Below are positions 54,094 through 64,000 of a DNA stretch of 64,000 nucleotides, piece by piece. Below the pieces are notes generated by a model. That model was given only the letters and a program-made list of their open reading frames with translations. It was not told the origin of the DNA and ran no database searches. Source of the DNA: Anoplolepis gracilipes (taxonomy: Eukaryota > Arthropoda > Insecta > Hymenoptera > Formicidae); NCBI RefSeq assembly GCF_047496725.1, contig NC_132974.1, forward strand, positions 4,471,501 to 4,535,500, written 5' to 3'. The number at the start of each line of letters is the position of its first letter. Within the stretch, counting starts at the first letter, position 1. A program made the translations under genes and the position numbers.

Positions 54094-54563
54094 CTACAGG
54101 TGTGTACTTTATTTTATTTATTTATAAACATATATATTTATATAAAATTAATATAAATATATAGAAAAAAAATTATATGTATAAATTTAATGCTTTCAAT
54201 ATTGTATCAATACCATGGCACTTTTCAATTGTCTCTCCATACTCTTCTATAGTTACTCTGTAAGAAAAAAATAGACAATTTTTGAATTATAATCGAAATT
54301 ATATATTATCTGTTCTAGACTTGTCTGCAGACCATTGTGCTGTCTTTAAGCTGGAAACGAATCAGCTATTGTATAAATGAACAAATTTAATAATCTTTAA
54401 TAAAAACATAAAATTTGAAGAGTAATAAAAGAATTTTTTTATCAATAACTAGGCACCTTCACCTCGCTATTAGTTATAATTCATTAGTGTCATTATCTTA
54501 CCATATCATTCTTTCACTTTTAGACATGCTTGTAGACATTTATTATATTTCTTCATGATTGTT
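54094..54563. other. Short convergent 3' spacer CNOT2/MLYCD
   Basis: Holds the CNOT2 3'UTR, with a possible last non-coding exon after the acceptor TCTGTTCTAG near 54319 and AATAAA at 54399. It also holds the MLYCD polyadenylation word on the minus strand (TTTATT at 54539-54544, only 20 bases past its stop). The two messages probably end within about 150 bp of each other. Confidence 0.55.
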
Positions 54564-57234
54564 TCATATTGTATTATAAGTTATATTGTAAGTAACTCTT
54601 AATTTTTCCGCTTGTATGGCGATATTAATTATACTTTCTGAAGCATTTATGACAAAATGTTCAATGTAATTCCGACTGTTTTTTTCACATTCTTCTAAGA
54701 AATATCTAGAGAAGAAATAATAAGATTATATATTTTTAATTTTTTTTAAAACTAAAGTCAATTCTCAAATGTATACCTATAGTTCACCATTATACCGCAA
54801 CTATTTGCTACTCCACGTGGTGAAGGATCAGCCATCCAGTTTATTCGCCACATCACAGCTCCGTTACGTAAATGAAAATTAGCTATAAAATAACATAAAT
54901 TATTCAGAAAAATCTTTTTTATATACAGTATTGATCATTTATTATTCGCAATACTTCTTATTTTATAAATATGCATAACTTATGCATATGTAATTCATTA
55001 TAAAAGGAACAAAAAAGAGCAGCATATAGAACATACCAACATTATTTAAAGCATAGCCACGTCGTTTTTCCTTATATAAATACCATGTGCATGCTCGAAG
55101 TAGTGGTTCTTTTAAAGATTCTGACAATTGCTTATCATTTGTCCATAATGAAGTGCTCAGGATCTTTTTCAAGGCTGATACCACATCTTTTGTTTTTAAA
55201 ATATCTTTTATAATTTCATATTCTTGCATGGTAAATATGAATGCTATATCTAGAATAAATATATTTATACATAATTTTGTTTTTATTTTTTTAAATAAGT
55301 ATTTTTTACCTTGTTTTATTTTGTTGAATAACCAAGTTTTAAAGTTTGGTATTGGTGATAAGCTCGATAATTGTTGCACAGCTGGAAATTCAGTTGTAAT
55401 CTCACTAGCTACTTCTTTTATTAGATAATTACCAAGTTCAATACCCTGCACAAAAACATTCATATAACTATATATAAAACTTTTTACCTATGCATATACT
55501 GTATATGTATAATTATAACAAAGTTATAATTTATATATATGTATGACATTTTTGTTAATTTGTGATATTTTAAACCAACAATTGAAACTTTTATTATAAA
55601 CCTGCAATCCTTTTTGTGTAGATGTTATAGAATAAAATATTGCTGCTTTTATTTTCGATTTATCTTCCTCTAAAAATGTTATATGTCTTTTTGTATTTCC
55701 TAATATTCTGGATTCAGCTTCTTCGATACCCTTCACAGTATCTATAAATCAAAGATATATAAAGATTATTAGCTGTATTCTTATTTCTATAAAACAATTT
55801 AAATTGGAAAATAAATTTCTTTATATTTACTTGGTATAATATCACATAATGCTGTATGCAACACAACAAGGGGTTCTCTTGGCATGGATGGATGTGTAAA
55901 TATATAACATCTTCTATATGGTCCAACTCTGCGTTTCAAGTCCAACCAGTTTCTTATAGGATGTATGGCTTCATAATCAGAGACCTTTAAATTTGCAAAT
56001 AAAGAATCAGAAATGTGGAAATTAAAAATAAACATTAATATAGTAAATATAGAAGCTATTATTACCTTTTGTAATATATCACACGCACTTTTCCAAGTTA
56101 TTCTCTCCATGTGTAAGAAACCTATTGAAAACCAGAGCAAAAGCAAGTCTCGCAAGGTATGATTTAGCTGCTGTATTATTATACTTTCATCCGTATCTTT
56201 TACCTCTGACATTAGTTCCTAATAAAAGTATCTCAATGGAAATAAAAATCTAGCTTGATAAATAAAAATCTAGCATGACAAAGATTTTTACTTTATAAGG
56301 AGAACTAAATCATAGCACTGTCACTTGCAAGTAAATGATTCGTAACAAATATTTTTGATATTTACCAAAACATCAGTTCTTAAATCGACTAAAAATTTCA
56401 CACCATGCTGCAATCTTCCTATGATAAAAAATAACCAATGATAAGCAGGTGTAAGAACATTCTTCAGACTTCTCTCATGGATGATCATTTGTCTTTCGTT
56501 TTCAGGCTGAAAGAAAATTAAAATAATAGTATCTTGCAACTTTATAATTATATATATATTTGTAATACAACCATATTTTCTAAAAAAACAATACATATTT
56601 ATGCATATGTACGATAAATTTATATATAACTTTTTACAAAGTACTTAATATACAAAAGAAATATATTTGATATACATTCAATCTCAATATAAATATATTT
56701 AATATTAATATATCATATCAAAGTTTAAAATAAGATTTAATATATTTCGAATGTCATTTAAAGTATCACATATAACTCAGTAATATACCTTGGTACAAAC
56801 TAATTTCTTTGCCACTTGGCATATATCATCATGTTGCACAGCGTACTGTAAAGCCAATGTTCGTAAAATCCGCTGACGATTCTCTTTGTTGCTTTCAGTA
56901 TATCTGACACATAATGCACATACCCTGTTCTGCAAATATTTTTCTAAAATGTAGAAATTTCTAAGAAGAAATTACATTTTAAATCATAATAAAATTAAGA
57001 ATTACAACAATTAACCTCTATAATCCAGTTGCTGATCTTAGTATTTTTGAGTTTAAAAATTTCCTGCAGTTCTTCGTCCACAGGCAATGTACTGCTTGTT
57101 TTGACATGTAATGAAGTGCATAATCCTCTACACTCATATTTAACAATCCGTTTCAATGTACAGGTAAAATTTATTTTTGTGAACTCGTAATGTCGGGAAA
57201 TCGCCCGAAATTCAGAGAAAAATGTTTTCAACAT
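54564..57234 (-). CDS. MLYCD: Malonyl-CoA decarboxylase (MLYCD)
   Basis: MLYCD converts malonyl-CoA to acetyl-CoA and CO2, relieving inhibition of fatty-acid import. Coding exons (minus): 57234-57016, 56929-56789, 56506-56366, 56218-56066, 55984-55831, 55741-55602, 55445-55310, 55249-55037, 54882-54777, 54705-54564; 514 aa (human 493). The N-terminus MLKTFFSEFRAISRHYEF is basic and amphipathic, consistent with mitochondrial targeting. The all-helical N-domain is followed by the catalytic GNAT-like domain, with HPIRNWLDLKRRVGPYRRC, THPSMPREPLVVLHTAL and the C-terminal ANFHLRNGA motif that carries the conserved active-site His. The C-terminus ends YNTI, so the peroxisomal SKL signal of mammalian enzymes is absent. 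It is divergent with the TMEM130-like gene. Confidence 0.93.
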
Positions 57235-57926
57235 TGTAATTTTTTTTTATGGAATTTTATTTGCTTACAGCTGGAGATCCGACTTTTTGAAATAGCGTCA
57301 ACTGATCTTCTGGTAGAAAATATATACAAATTGTAGAAAATATAAACAAGAAATCTTTTAAACTTTAATTAAATATCTTCTTTCGTATTAAATCATTCTT
57401 TTAGTTTAATAAAACGAAGAATAATTATAATTTTAAATTAGATTCTAATGAGAAATAATAAATTAAACTCTAAAGATAAACTTTATTTTCAACAGGTGTC
57501 ACGTGTCACGTATCAGCTGCTTCAGGGATCAGCTGTTATCAAACTTTTGAGCTGTGTAGATAAAAACATAATCATTTATTACCTACTTTAGATAAGATCA
57601 CTGTCTAGGAAAATATTGATATTGTCGACTCTATTCTAATATTCCAGTTATTGGGATTATTGATCGCACATGTGCTGTTCGTGAATGTTGGTAGACATGG
57701 AATGCATTAAACTTGATACTTTCGCTTCGAAGCGAAATGGAGTACTTTGCGAAAAGTTTTGTACTTCGAAGTGAAAATAGCGTCAAGTGGAGCGCACCTA
57801 TAAATCAGACAAAATGGCGATTCAGTCAGCGAGAAACCGTCAAGGATTTTGTTGTCAGTGCTCTCGATTAATGTCAAAGTAATTTAAAAATAATCGCGAA
57901 TGTGACACGTTCTACTAACGTACAAA
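57235..57926. promoter_or_regulatory. Shared MLYCD/TMEM130-like promoter region
   Basis: About 690 bp separate the two start codons. Around 57495-57545 there is a cluster of E-boxes: GTCACGTGTC with core CACGTG at 57500-57505, then two ATCAGCTG words in a partly inverted arrangement. At 57721-57736 is a perfect 16-bp palindrome TTCGCTTCGAAGCGAA, and a related half-copy (TACTTCGAAGTGAAA) follows near 57763-57777. Regulatory roles are inferred from motifs only. Confidence 0.5.
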
Positions 57927-60419
57927 ATGCAAACAACGGGTTTCTATTGCCATTTTATTTGGGGTGTTTGGTGTTTCTTACAAGGTAATAATGCGTGACA
58001 AATTAAATATTGCTTTCTGTTCTGTCACGTTGCATTGTCACATATTTTCTTCATTCTTTACTTCTACGTTGTTTATACACTCGCAGCGCGTTTCTTGTTT
58101 ATCGTTGCATAAATTTTAATTGTGATAAACAACACCATTTTTGATTATTTAATCATTTTAATCATTATTGTTCAAAAGTTTTTAATCATTTTGCAGTTAC
58201 TGCCAAAGACTATATTAAACTGTCACATGATGGACCAACTATTTTGGGTGGTACAATAACTTTTAGAGCGGATTTATACACAGAGGATAACAAGCAACCA
58301 CATGGGTCTTACAGATACACATGGTTTGATAATACACCGATGAAGCATAGATATGAGGTTTGAAAATTATGATATAATCTCATTTGTCATATTTCTGATA
58401 TACAGTAACTAAACTGTTGCTTGAAACTTTAAGTTGTTGAGTGGTTTTATTCAGTGTTTGACATAAAAGATTGTAAAATTGAAGACAATATTAATCTAAT
58501 TGGATTTAAATTTATGGGTATTCTCATTTTTGATTATTTATAATTATTTTTTACTTCTGTTTGTATCCTTGATATATTAATATTTTTTGGTTATTTTATT
58601 TTGTTATTTTATCACAAAAGTTATTTTAATCAATTTTATATTATCCTATATATACCTTATAGATAGCCAGAACATCAAATACTACAACATTTTGGAATGT
58701 AAATTATCCACAACAAAATAATATTCTTGGAAAATACATGGCAACAGTAGAGGTCTGCACTTTCTCTTGGGCAATTATCTGTTTATCTGATGCATCGGCT
58801 GAAATCAAGTTTGAGATTACTGGTAAACTTTGTTAAAACACTTTCTTTCGCTACTTTTCCTTCTTAAACACATATTATTATTTATATTTATATTTAATTC
58901 TGTTAATTTCAGAAAATCTCAATGGTAATTTAATGATAAAACAAAATAATAAAACCATAATGGGAGATTATATCTCCTCAACGAACGAAACAAAATTAAT
59001 GATAGATATACGTAAGGGAGATTATGACTTTATAGTAGCACATATGACGATATCAGCATTTTGGTTTATCAACTGTCAGTATTATGGCCAAACAAATGAT
59101 TTAGTTTTTGCTTACAATTTTACGAGTCCTGGCACGACATATGAAATAGGAGCTTTAGTGATCGCTTCACACAATCCACCAACGACAACCACGACTACAA
59201 CTACGAGTACAACCGCTTTGCCACCTGCAAATACGACTGCGTCCCCTAATATAACGATAGTCTCACCAAACGCTACTACAATAAATTCAATCGGAACTCA
59301 TGCCACAGTTGTAACCACAACTATGTTGCCAGCAACTGTCGCGAGTATAAACCCGTCGATAAAGCCTACGACGATTGCATCTTCGATCACTGTAAGCACA
59401 ATAGATGCTGCCAATATATCTTTGCCTTACATTTGTTCGAACACTTCTGTTATTCCACCGGCTCCTGACAAAATATATGGATACTTTTATAAAAAGGTCT
59501 ATGTTCGTGGTTAGTAAGATATGCAACTAATATTTTATAGAGAAATTATTTTCGTTTCTAAACAAATTTATCTGTAAAAACTAATGTTGATAATTTGTTG
59601 AAAACTTTTCTTTTTCAATGAATGCCTTTAGCTCCTTTGTCAAACATCTCAGTGGAAGGCACAAACTGGATCCAACCATGGGATATGTTATCTATGAATG
59701 TGACTTGCAAAGGATCAGGACCCATTTCCAAGTGTCTTCAATTCCATCGTGGAAAATACAACGTAACGGGAAACGAGACTTGCAACAGTGTGGAACACTT
59801 GAATTCTTGCAATTTCTCTATTCTTCATTATTTCCTTGAGCCAAGTGTATACACAATATTGATCATATTAAACAACGAAGTCAGTACACAAATTTACCCA
59901 TTAACAATAAACATTTACAAAGGTAAATTCTTATTAAAAAATATCTATTAGGTATCCCTAAGGGCCAATTTCACCATTATCAGTTATCTCTAACCTTAGG
60001 TTAAACGATATCTTCGTCTCTTTTTCTTATACTTATCTGAAAAAGACAAAGATATAGTTTAACCTGTAGTTAGAGTTAACCGGCGACGGTGAAATTGGCT
60101 CTAAGTATTTTAATTTATTGACACAATCACAATAATGTAATGTGTTTTTGCAGTTACAACAAAACCACAATTGTCGGTCATTGTGGTACCCGTCTCTTGT
60201 TCGCTCGTTGCTGTAGTGCTGATAGTATTCGGCGTAGCATATTATATTCAAAGCAGAGCGAGATTTACGGTAGAAGTCGCAGACTTCGATTTTGGGCAAA
60301 GTAATCCAGAAATGGAATACAAAACGTTTAGAGAACGTTTACGCGACTCATTTAATAACACTGTAAGATCTGGAAGCAAACGGCCAAATATACGTTATTA
60401 TGGCAGCATGAATCACTGA
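57927..60419 (+). CDS. PMEL/GPNMB/TMEM130-family single-pass glycoprotein
   Basis: Coding exons: 57927-57984, 58197-58357, 58663-58822, 58913-59509, 59632-59922, 60154-60419; 510 aa. The protein opens with a signal peptide (MQTTGFYCHFIWGVWCFLQG, residues 1-20). A lumenal N-terminal domain follows, then a PKD-like unit ending near FTSPGTTYEIGALVIA. Next is a Thr/Ser/Pro-rich mucin-like stretch (roughly residues 260-350), then a Cys-rich Kringle-like segment (TCKGSG, KCLQFH, ETCNS, SCNFS). One membrane helix lies at about 428-452 (VIVVPVSCSLVAVVLIVFGV) and a cytoplasmic tail of about 60 residues ends MNH. Many N-x-S/T sites fit a secreted or endolysosomal lumenal domain. The architecture fits the PMEL/NMB/TMEM130 family. 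The exact orthologue and function in insects are uncertain, so no symbol is given. Confidence 0.75.
59962..60101. mobile_element. 140-bp MITE with TAA target duplication
   Basis: The element sits in the last intron of the TMEM130-like gene. The ends GGGCCAATTTCACC and GGTGAAATTGGCTC are inverted, and pairing continues across the whole element (arms of about 63 bp around a small loop, for example GGTTAAACGATATCTTCGTC against GACAAAGATATAGTTTAACC). TAA flanks it on both sides (59959-59961 and 60102-60104). A 3-bp TWA duplication is typical of PIF/Harbinger-type elements. It has no ORF and is non-autonomous. Confidence 0.8.
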
Positions 60420-62287
60420 AAAGGCTATGTGATTTATTGCCGTCTAATCTTTCTGTTACTTTCAAATGCAGTATGATCTATTACTTTTTGCTTTGTTTTT
60501 TTTATTCTCTCATTTATTCCTTATTTGCTTATTTCAAATTTAATTTTATTTAATTTGAAATTTAAAAAATGATTAGAACGGCTAGACAAATTCTTTCGAT
60601 AGACTTTTTTTCACTTCTTGCCGAGAAAAATTTATGCTAGTCGCGGCCACTAATATAAATTGTTTATTACAGGGATATAAACCACTTAGCAATCCACAAA
60701 CACTTCAATAATGTTTGCATGGACAAGAAGCAACTTTCCAAAAAGCGACGTTACATCTCTATATAACAAACGTTTTTGCGAAGAATAAGCAAAAACGAGA
60801 GGCTCATCAGGCAAAAAATATTCATCAACAAATTCAATAATATTTGATGGTGAAATTGAAGGTTCGTTGGATTTTTTTGCAGTACTAGATCTTTAAGTAA
60901 TTTCGCTTAAAGATCATGTGATACCTATTATAAAAAGGAAAACATTTGCAATTATTCTTTCAAATAATTTGCAAATGATCAAATTGAAAATTGTATATAT
61001 AGAGACAAGGAAGGAATGTATATATAGGCTGTGAATTTAGTATGCAACAATGTATTAGAACTGTTCTTAATATGATAAATGGAGAATTTGATATTTTTTT
61101 AAGGTTGCAACAAGAAAATATGATCAATTTATAGTCCTTTTTATGATTTATAATACGTTATTATGTTGATTACTAGTAATTATACATGTTTTACATTAAT
61201 ACAATCTAATGAGTAACTAATTCTATATTTTGTTAATTTACATAAGTACATATATATAGAAATCGCTAATATATGAAGAAGCTTTATTCAAAGACATTTA
61301 AGTCACTATTAAAAAATTCTTTTGTATACAATGTTATGTTTAATATAATTTACTATCAAGCAGATTTTTTTAAAAAATTTGTCTAAATAATTTTAAATTA
61401 AATTCAAGGAATAAAGTAGATTTTTTAGATGAAATTTAAGGGACGAAATAACACGTCTATGCGAGATGTTAAGCTAGATGAATTGTTTAATTCTAAAAGC
61501 ATAATTATTACGTGATATTGTGTGGCGTATTTATCTATATCTTTAATAAAAAAAAGAAAGTGTTAATGTGGGAATGTCTGATTATTATTTCCCACATTAT
61601 TGTCATTCAGATTGTTATATTATCGATATAATAGATTTGTCTTGTCACATATGTAACATTCATTAGAAAATTATTGTAAAATAATGTAATAATATTTTTT
61701 CATTAAAAATAGTTTAGTTTTAACTATATATAAGATATATGTAATTTACCAGAATTTTAATCTAATATTACAACTAGTAAAATGCTATGAAAGTATGATT
61801 AAATATTTTTTTAATATAATTTAATGAATGACAAGTAACAAGATAAATATTGATAAACAAAGAAATATTTTCGTAAAATGTTATATAATTTTATATAATT
61901 TTTTTATATTTTATTTACAAATGTATAGTGTTGATTATTGTGGAAAAAAGAGAGAACGTAAAGTTTATCTAGTCATAAAAAGTAACTATACACTACATAT
62001 AGAAAATTCATTCTTTGACATTGGCAACCCTGATCTCTAATTGCAAAATTTCACGTTTTCATCGTACGAGGTCTTCACGTCAATAAGTTGGATACGGTGG
62101 CATAATGTCAAACTTGTCGATGTGAGCCGGGTAAATAAAAGAGAGCAAGGTACATAGTACAAATTATTTATCGTGCCGCTTTTTTCCGGCACGATGAGTA
62201 ACGCAAAGTTGCGTAATATTTTTTCACGATAGAAGCTCGTGTCTCATTATTCTATCGTTGCGAAACACACATTACTCCATCAGCACT
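60420..62287. other. 3'UTR and intergenic spacer
   Basis: Follows the TMEM130-like stop; AATAAA near 61545 could end that transcript. The rest is AT-rich with no recognised exon. From about 62,040 the sequence becomes GC-richer and is probably the promoter/5'UTR of the gene starting at 62288; it includes a short hairpin GTGCCGCTTTTTTCCGGCAC near 62174. Confidence 0.5.
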
Positions 62288-62514
62288 ATGGCATGGCTCG
62301 GTACAATCGCGAATAATGTGCTGCGAAATATTGTCTTCTCGGATGTACCGCCGAATGTCATTCAAGAAGTTCGACCGGAACAATACACTAATCGACGTAT
62401 ACATTCCCGCGAGGATGGCATCGTTCTCTACGGACCTGGTGAAACTAAAAATCAAGATAAATATGAGATTGTCCTACACAGACCCTGCACGGAGACCTTA
62501 CATCAGGCATACAG
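62288..62514 (+). CDS. First coding exon of an unrecognised gene (partial)
   Basis: An ATG (MAWLGTIANNVLRNIVFSD) opens a 75-codon frame that ends at a good donor (GCATACAG|GTGCAT), phase 2. The translation is well mixed in composition and coding-like (for example YGPGETKNQDKYEIVLHRP), and a GC-richer promoter lies upstream, so a real gene is likely. I do not recognise a family from this fragment. The remaining exons must lie beyond the right edge, since no convincing continuation is seen in 62515-64000. An in-frame upstream ATG at 62258 (MRNTHYSIST) is also possible. Confidence 0.55.
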
Positions 62515-63310
62515 GTGCATTTTATCATCGTCATTATTTTATTAACATAAAATATATGCAGAGTGATTGATTTTATTTATAAATCTTTGTATTTTAAAAA
62601 CTATACTGAATTGAAAAACGTTCTTTTTTTTAGAGAGTTGAAGGGCTCTTTTTGAGCGAAATGTTGGAATATGAAAGAAAATTTGCTAAATAAAGGTTAT
62701 CAAGGAAGTTTGAAAATCAAGTGCATGTTTTAAAATGGAATAATTACTTTTTTTATGATAAAATTTGATGGAAAATTGAATACTAAAAAAAGATATTACG
62801 ATACTTATATCCTGAAACTAATAGTTTTCGAGGTACAACTTTTAATTTATGTCATATTACTTATTCTGCAATGGGCTTTGCTAACAAAATTGATAGAGAG
62901 CAAAAAAAAGAAAAAAAGAAAAATCACAAGATTGTTATTGAAATTTTATTGTATGAATGCATTTCATGGGCCTTATTGTAGTCATTTTAACACTTTATTA
63001 TTCAAAGCATGTTAAATATATTTCACTAGTCAATTTGCTACCTTTATGTCAATGTTATTGATAACTAACGAGATGGATATCTATTGAGATAGTAGATATA
63101 AAATAATAGTCATTCTATTTAAAAAAGAACATTTGACTTTTAAATTTCCTTGATACTTGCACTTGGCAAACTTCCTGTGATATATTTCAAAGTCACTCTC
63201 AAGTTCTTAAATATCTACAAAAATGTTTGCAAATCAACATAGTTAAAAATAAATATTTACAGATTAAAACGGATCAGCTTGTAGATTATAAAAAAACAAT
63301 AGATATGATA

Positions 63311-63311
<1 letters not shown>

Positions 63312-63377
<66 letters not shown>

Positions 63378-63379
63378 AT
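63312..63379. repeat. (AT)n microsatellite
   Basis: A long AT dinucleotide run, 130-odd bases after another AT-rich patch. Confidence 0.95.
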
Positions 63380-63621
63380 GTGATGAATATTTTATATAAC
63401 AAATAACTATTTGTATGAATTGTGTTAAAAATAAATGAATATTACTTCAACAAGTAGACTGAAGAAAATAAATAAAACGTCATTTTTTAGAGAAAATTTG
63501 TCACTTTTATTATCATAAGTATGCAAAAATATATAATATTTTAATCATTTAAATATTTAAAATTTAAATATTAAAAGGAGACATTATTTACTTGCACACA
63601 TGAACTATTGAAGCATGTTTT

Positions 63622-63755
63622 AAAAATATTATCCATTGTACACAAAACTACAATCATTTGCAAAAACTTTTTGAAATATGAAACTGCAACTTTATATTTC
63701 AAAGTTTTCGCAAATGGTTGCAGTTTTGTGCCAATTCTGATGGATAACATTTTGA
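63622..63755. repeat. Long imperfect inverted repeat (hairpin)
   Basis: The left arm (AAAAATATTATCCATTG, then CACAAAACTACAATCATTTG, then CAAAAACTTTTTGAAATAT) pairs with the right arm read in reverse (CAAAATGTTATCCATC, then GCACAAAACTGCAACCATTTG, then CGAAAACTTTGAAATAT). Arms are about 57 bp around a loop of about 14 bases. It is probably a MITE remnant; a miRNA-like hairpin is an alternative. Confidence 0.75.
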
Positions 63756-64000
63756 AGTAATAACCATTGTGAATTAATGATCAACTTTAAAACAACTTGT
63801 AACACAATTCAAATCACCTGTTACATAATTATAATTAATAATTTATATGACATTTGTATGTGAATTTGTTTACTAATGGCAGTTTTTCTGCATTTTTCGA
63901 CAAGTATGATTAGTATTCTGTTATATTATTTCTTTATTGACTTTATTAATCTGAATCTTAAATATCTTCTTAACATGGTTTTGTTTTCAGTTTGTTTCGA

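Larger units (their letters stand above)
62515..64000 (+). other. Intron of the partial gene, no exons seen
   Basis: AT-rich DNA with an (AT)n run (about 63312-63379) and a long inverted repeat (63622-63755). The open frame at 62755-63015 is Lys/Leu-rich chance sequence. Confidence 0.5.

Noticed and set aside
62628..62660. Possible second exon of the right-edge gene after the acceptor TTTTTTTTAG
   Set aside because: It would give only R-E-L-K-G-S-F and a stop; too short and unlike coding sequence.
1..64000. CRISPR arrays, phage, toxin-antitoxin or other prokaryotic systems
   Set aside because: All genes are intron-containing animal genes; the tandem repeats are simple microsatellites without spacer structure.

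Overview
This is animal nuclear DNA, most likely from a hymenopteran insect and plausibly an ant. Genes are split by GT-AG introns. Intergenic and intronic DNA is very AT-rich and full of (AT)n and (CT)n microsatellites, while promoter regions are short, GC/CpG-richer islands. The species is not determinable from sequence alone. I found no bacterial, viral or CRISPR-like system and no exotic gene cluster: the window is a compact run of conserved eukaryotic housekeeping genes. I assembled exon models by hand. Every multi-exon model given as complete keeps reading-frame phase across all its junctions.

Layout: (1) 1-7,200 is largely non-coding, with one MITE-like element, a possible minus-strand 5' exon near 2,911-3,400 and an isolated plus ORF at 383-637. 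(2) bves/Popeye-domain cAMP-binding membrane protein, minus, 7,224-12,949, with two alternative last exons. (3) FOR20/CEP20 (FOPNL) centrosomal LisH protein, plus, 13,652-14,506. (4) RBBP6/snama E3 ligase (DWNN, zinc knuckle, RING/U-box, long RS/RD tail), minus, 15,587-29,330, 15 coding exons. (5) DCUN1D3 neddylation factor, minus, 33,747-35,196. (6) ASCC3 double-cassette helicase, plus, 37,969-45,264. (7) MEMO1, minus, 47,047-49,444. (8) CNOT2/Regena, plus, 51,734-54,093. (9) Malonyl-CoA decarboxylase, minus, 54,564-57,234. (10) A PMEL/GPNMB/TMEM130-type single-pass glycoprotein, plus, 57,927-60,419. (11) The first coding exon of an unrecognised gene, plus, 62,288-62,514, running off the right edge.

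Genes are mostly arranged as divergent pairs sharing a promoter region (bves/FOR20, DCUN1D3/ASCC3, MEMO1/CNOT2, MLYCD/TMEM130-like), alternating with convergent 3' ends (FOR20/RBBP6, ASCC3/MEMO1, CNOT2/MLYCD). They do not form one pathway. Several act in ubiquitin/NEDD8 control (RBBP6, DCUN1D3), in mRNA processing or surveillance (RBBP6, CNOT2), or in ribosome rescue and repair (ASCC3).

The most interesting signal outside the genes is a family of at least four related quasi-palindromic elements, about 130-200 bp each. They carry GCGTTCGAAAATCT-type ends and paired inverted CCAAT boxes, and in this window every copy lies in a promoter region. They look like a MITE family that has become, or inserts into, promoters.
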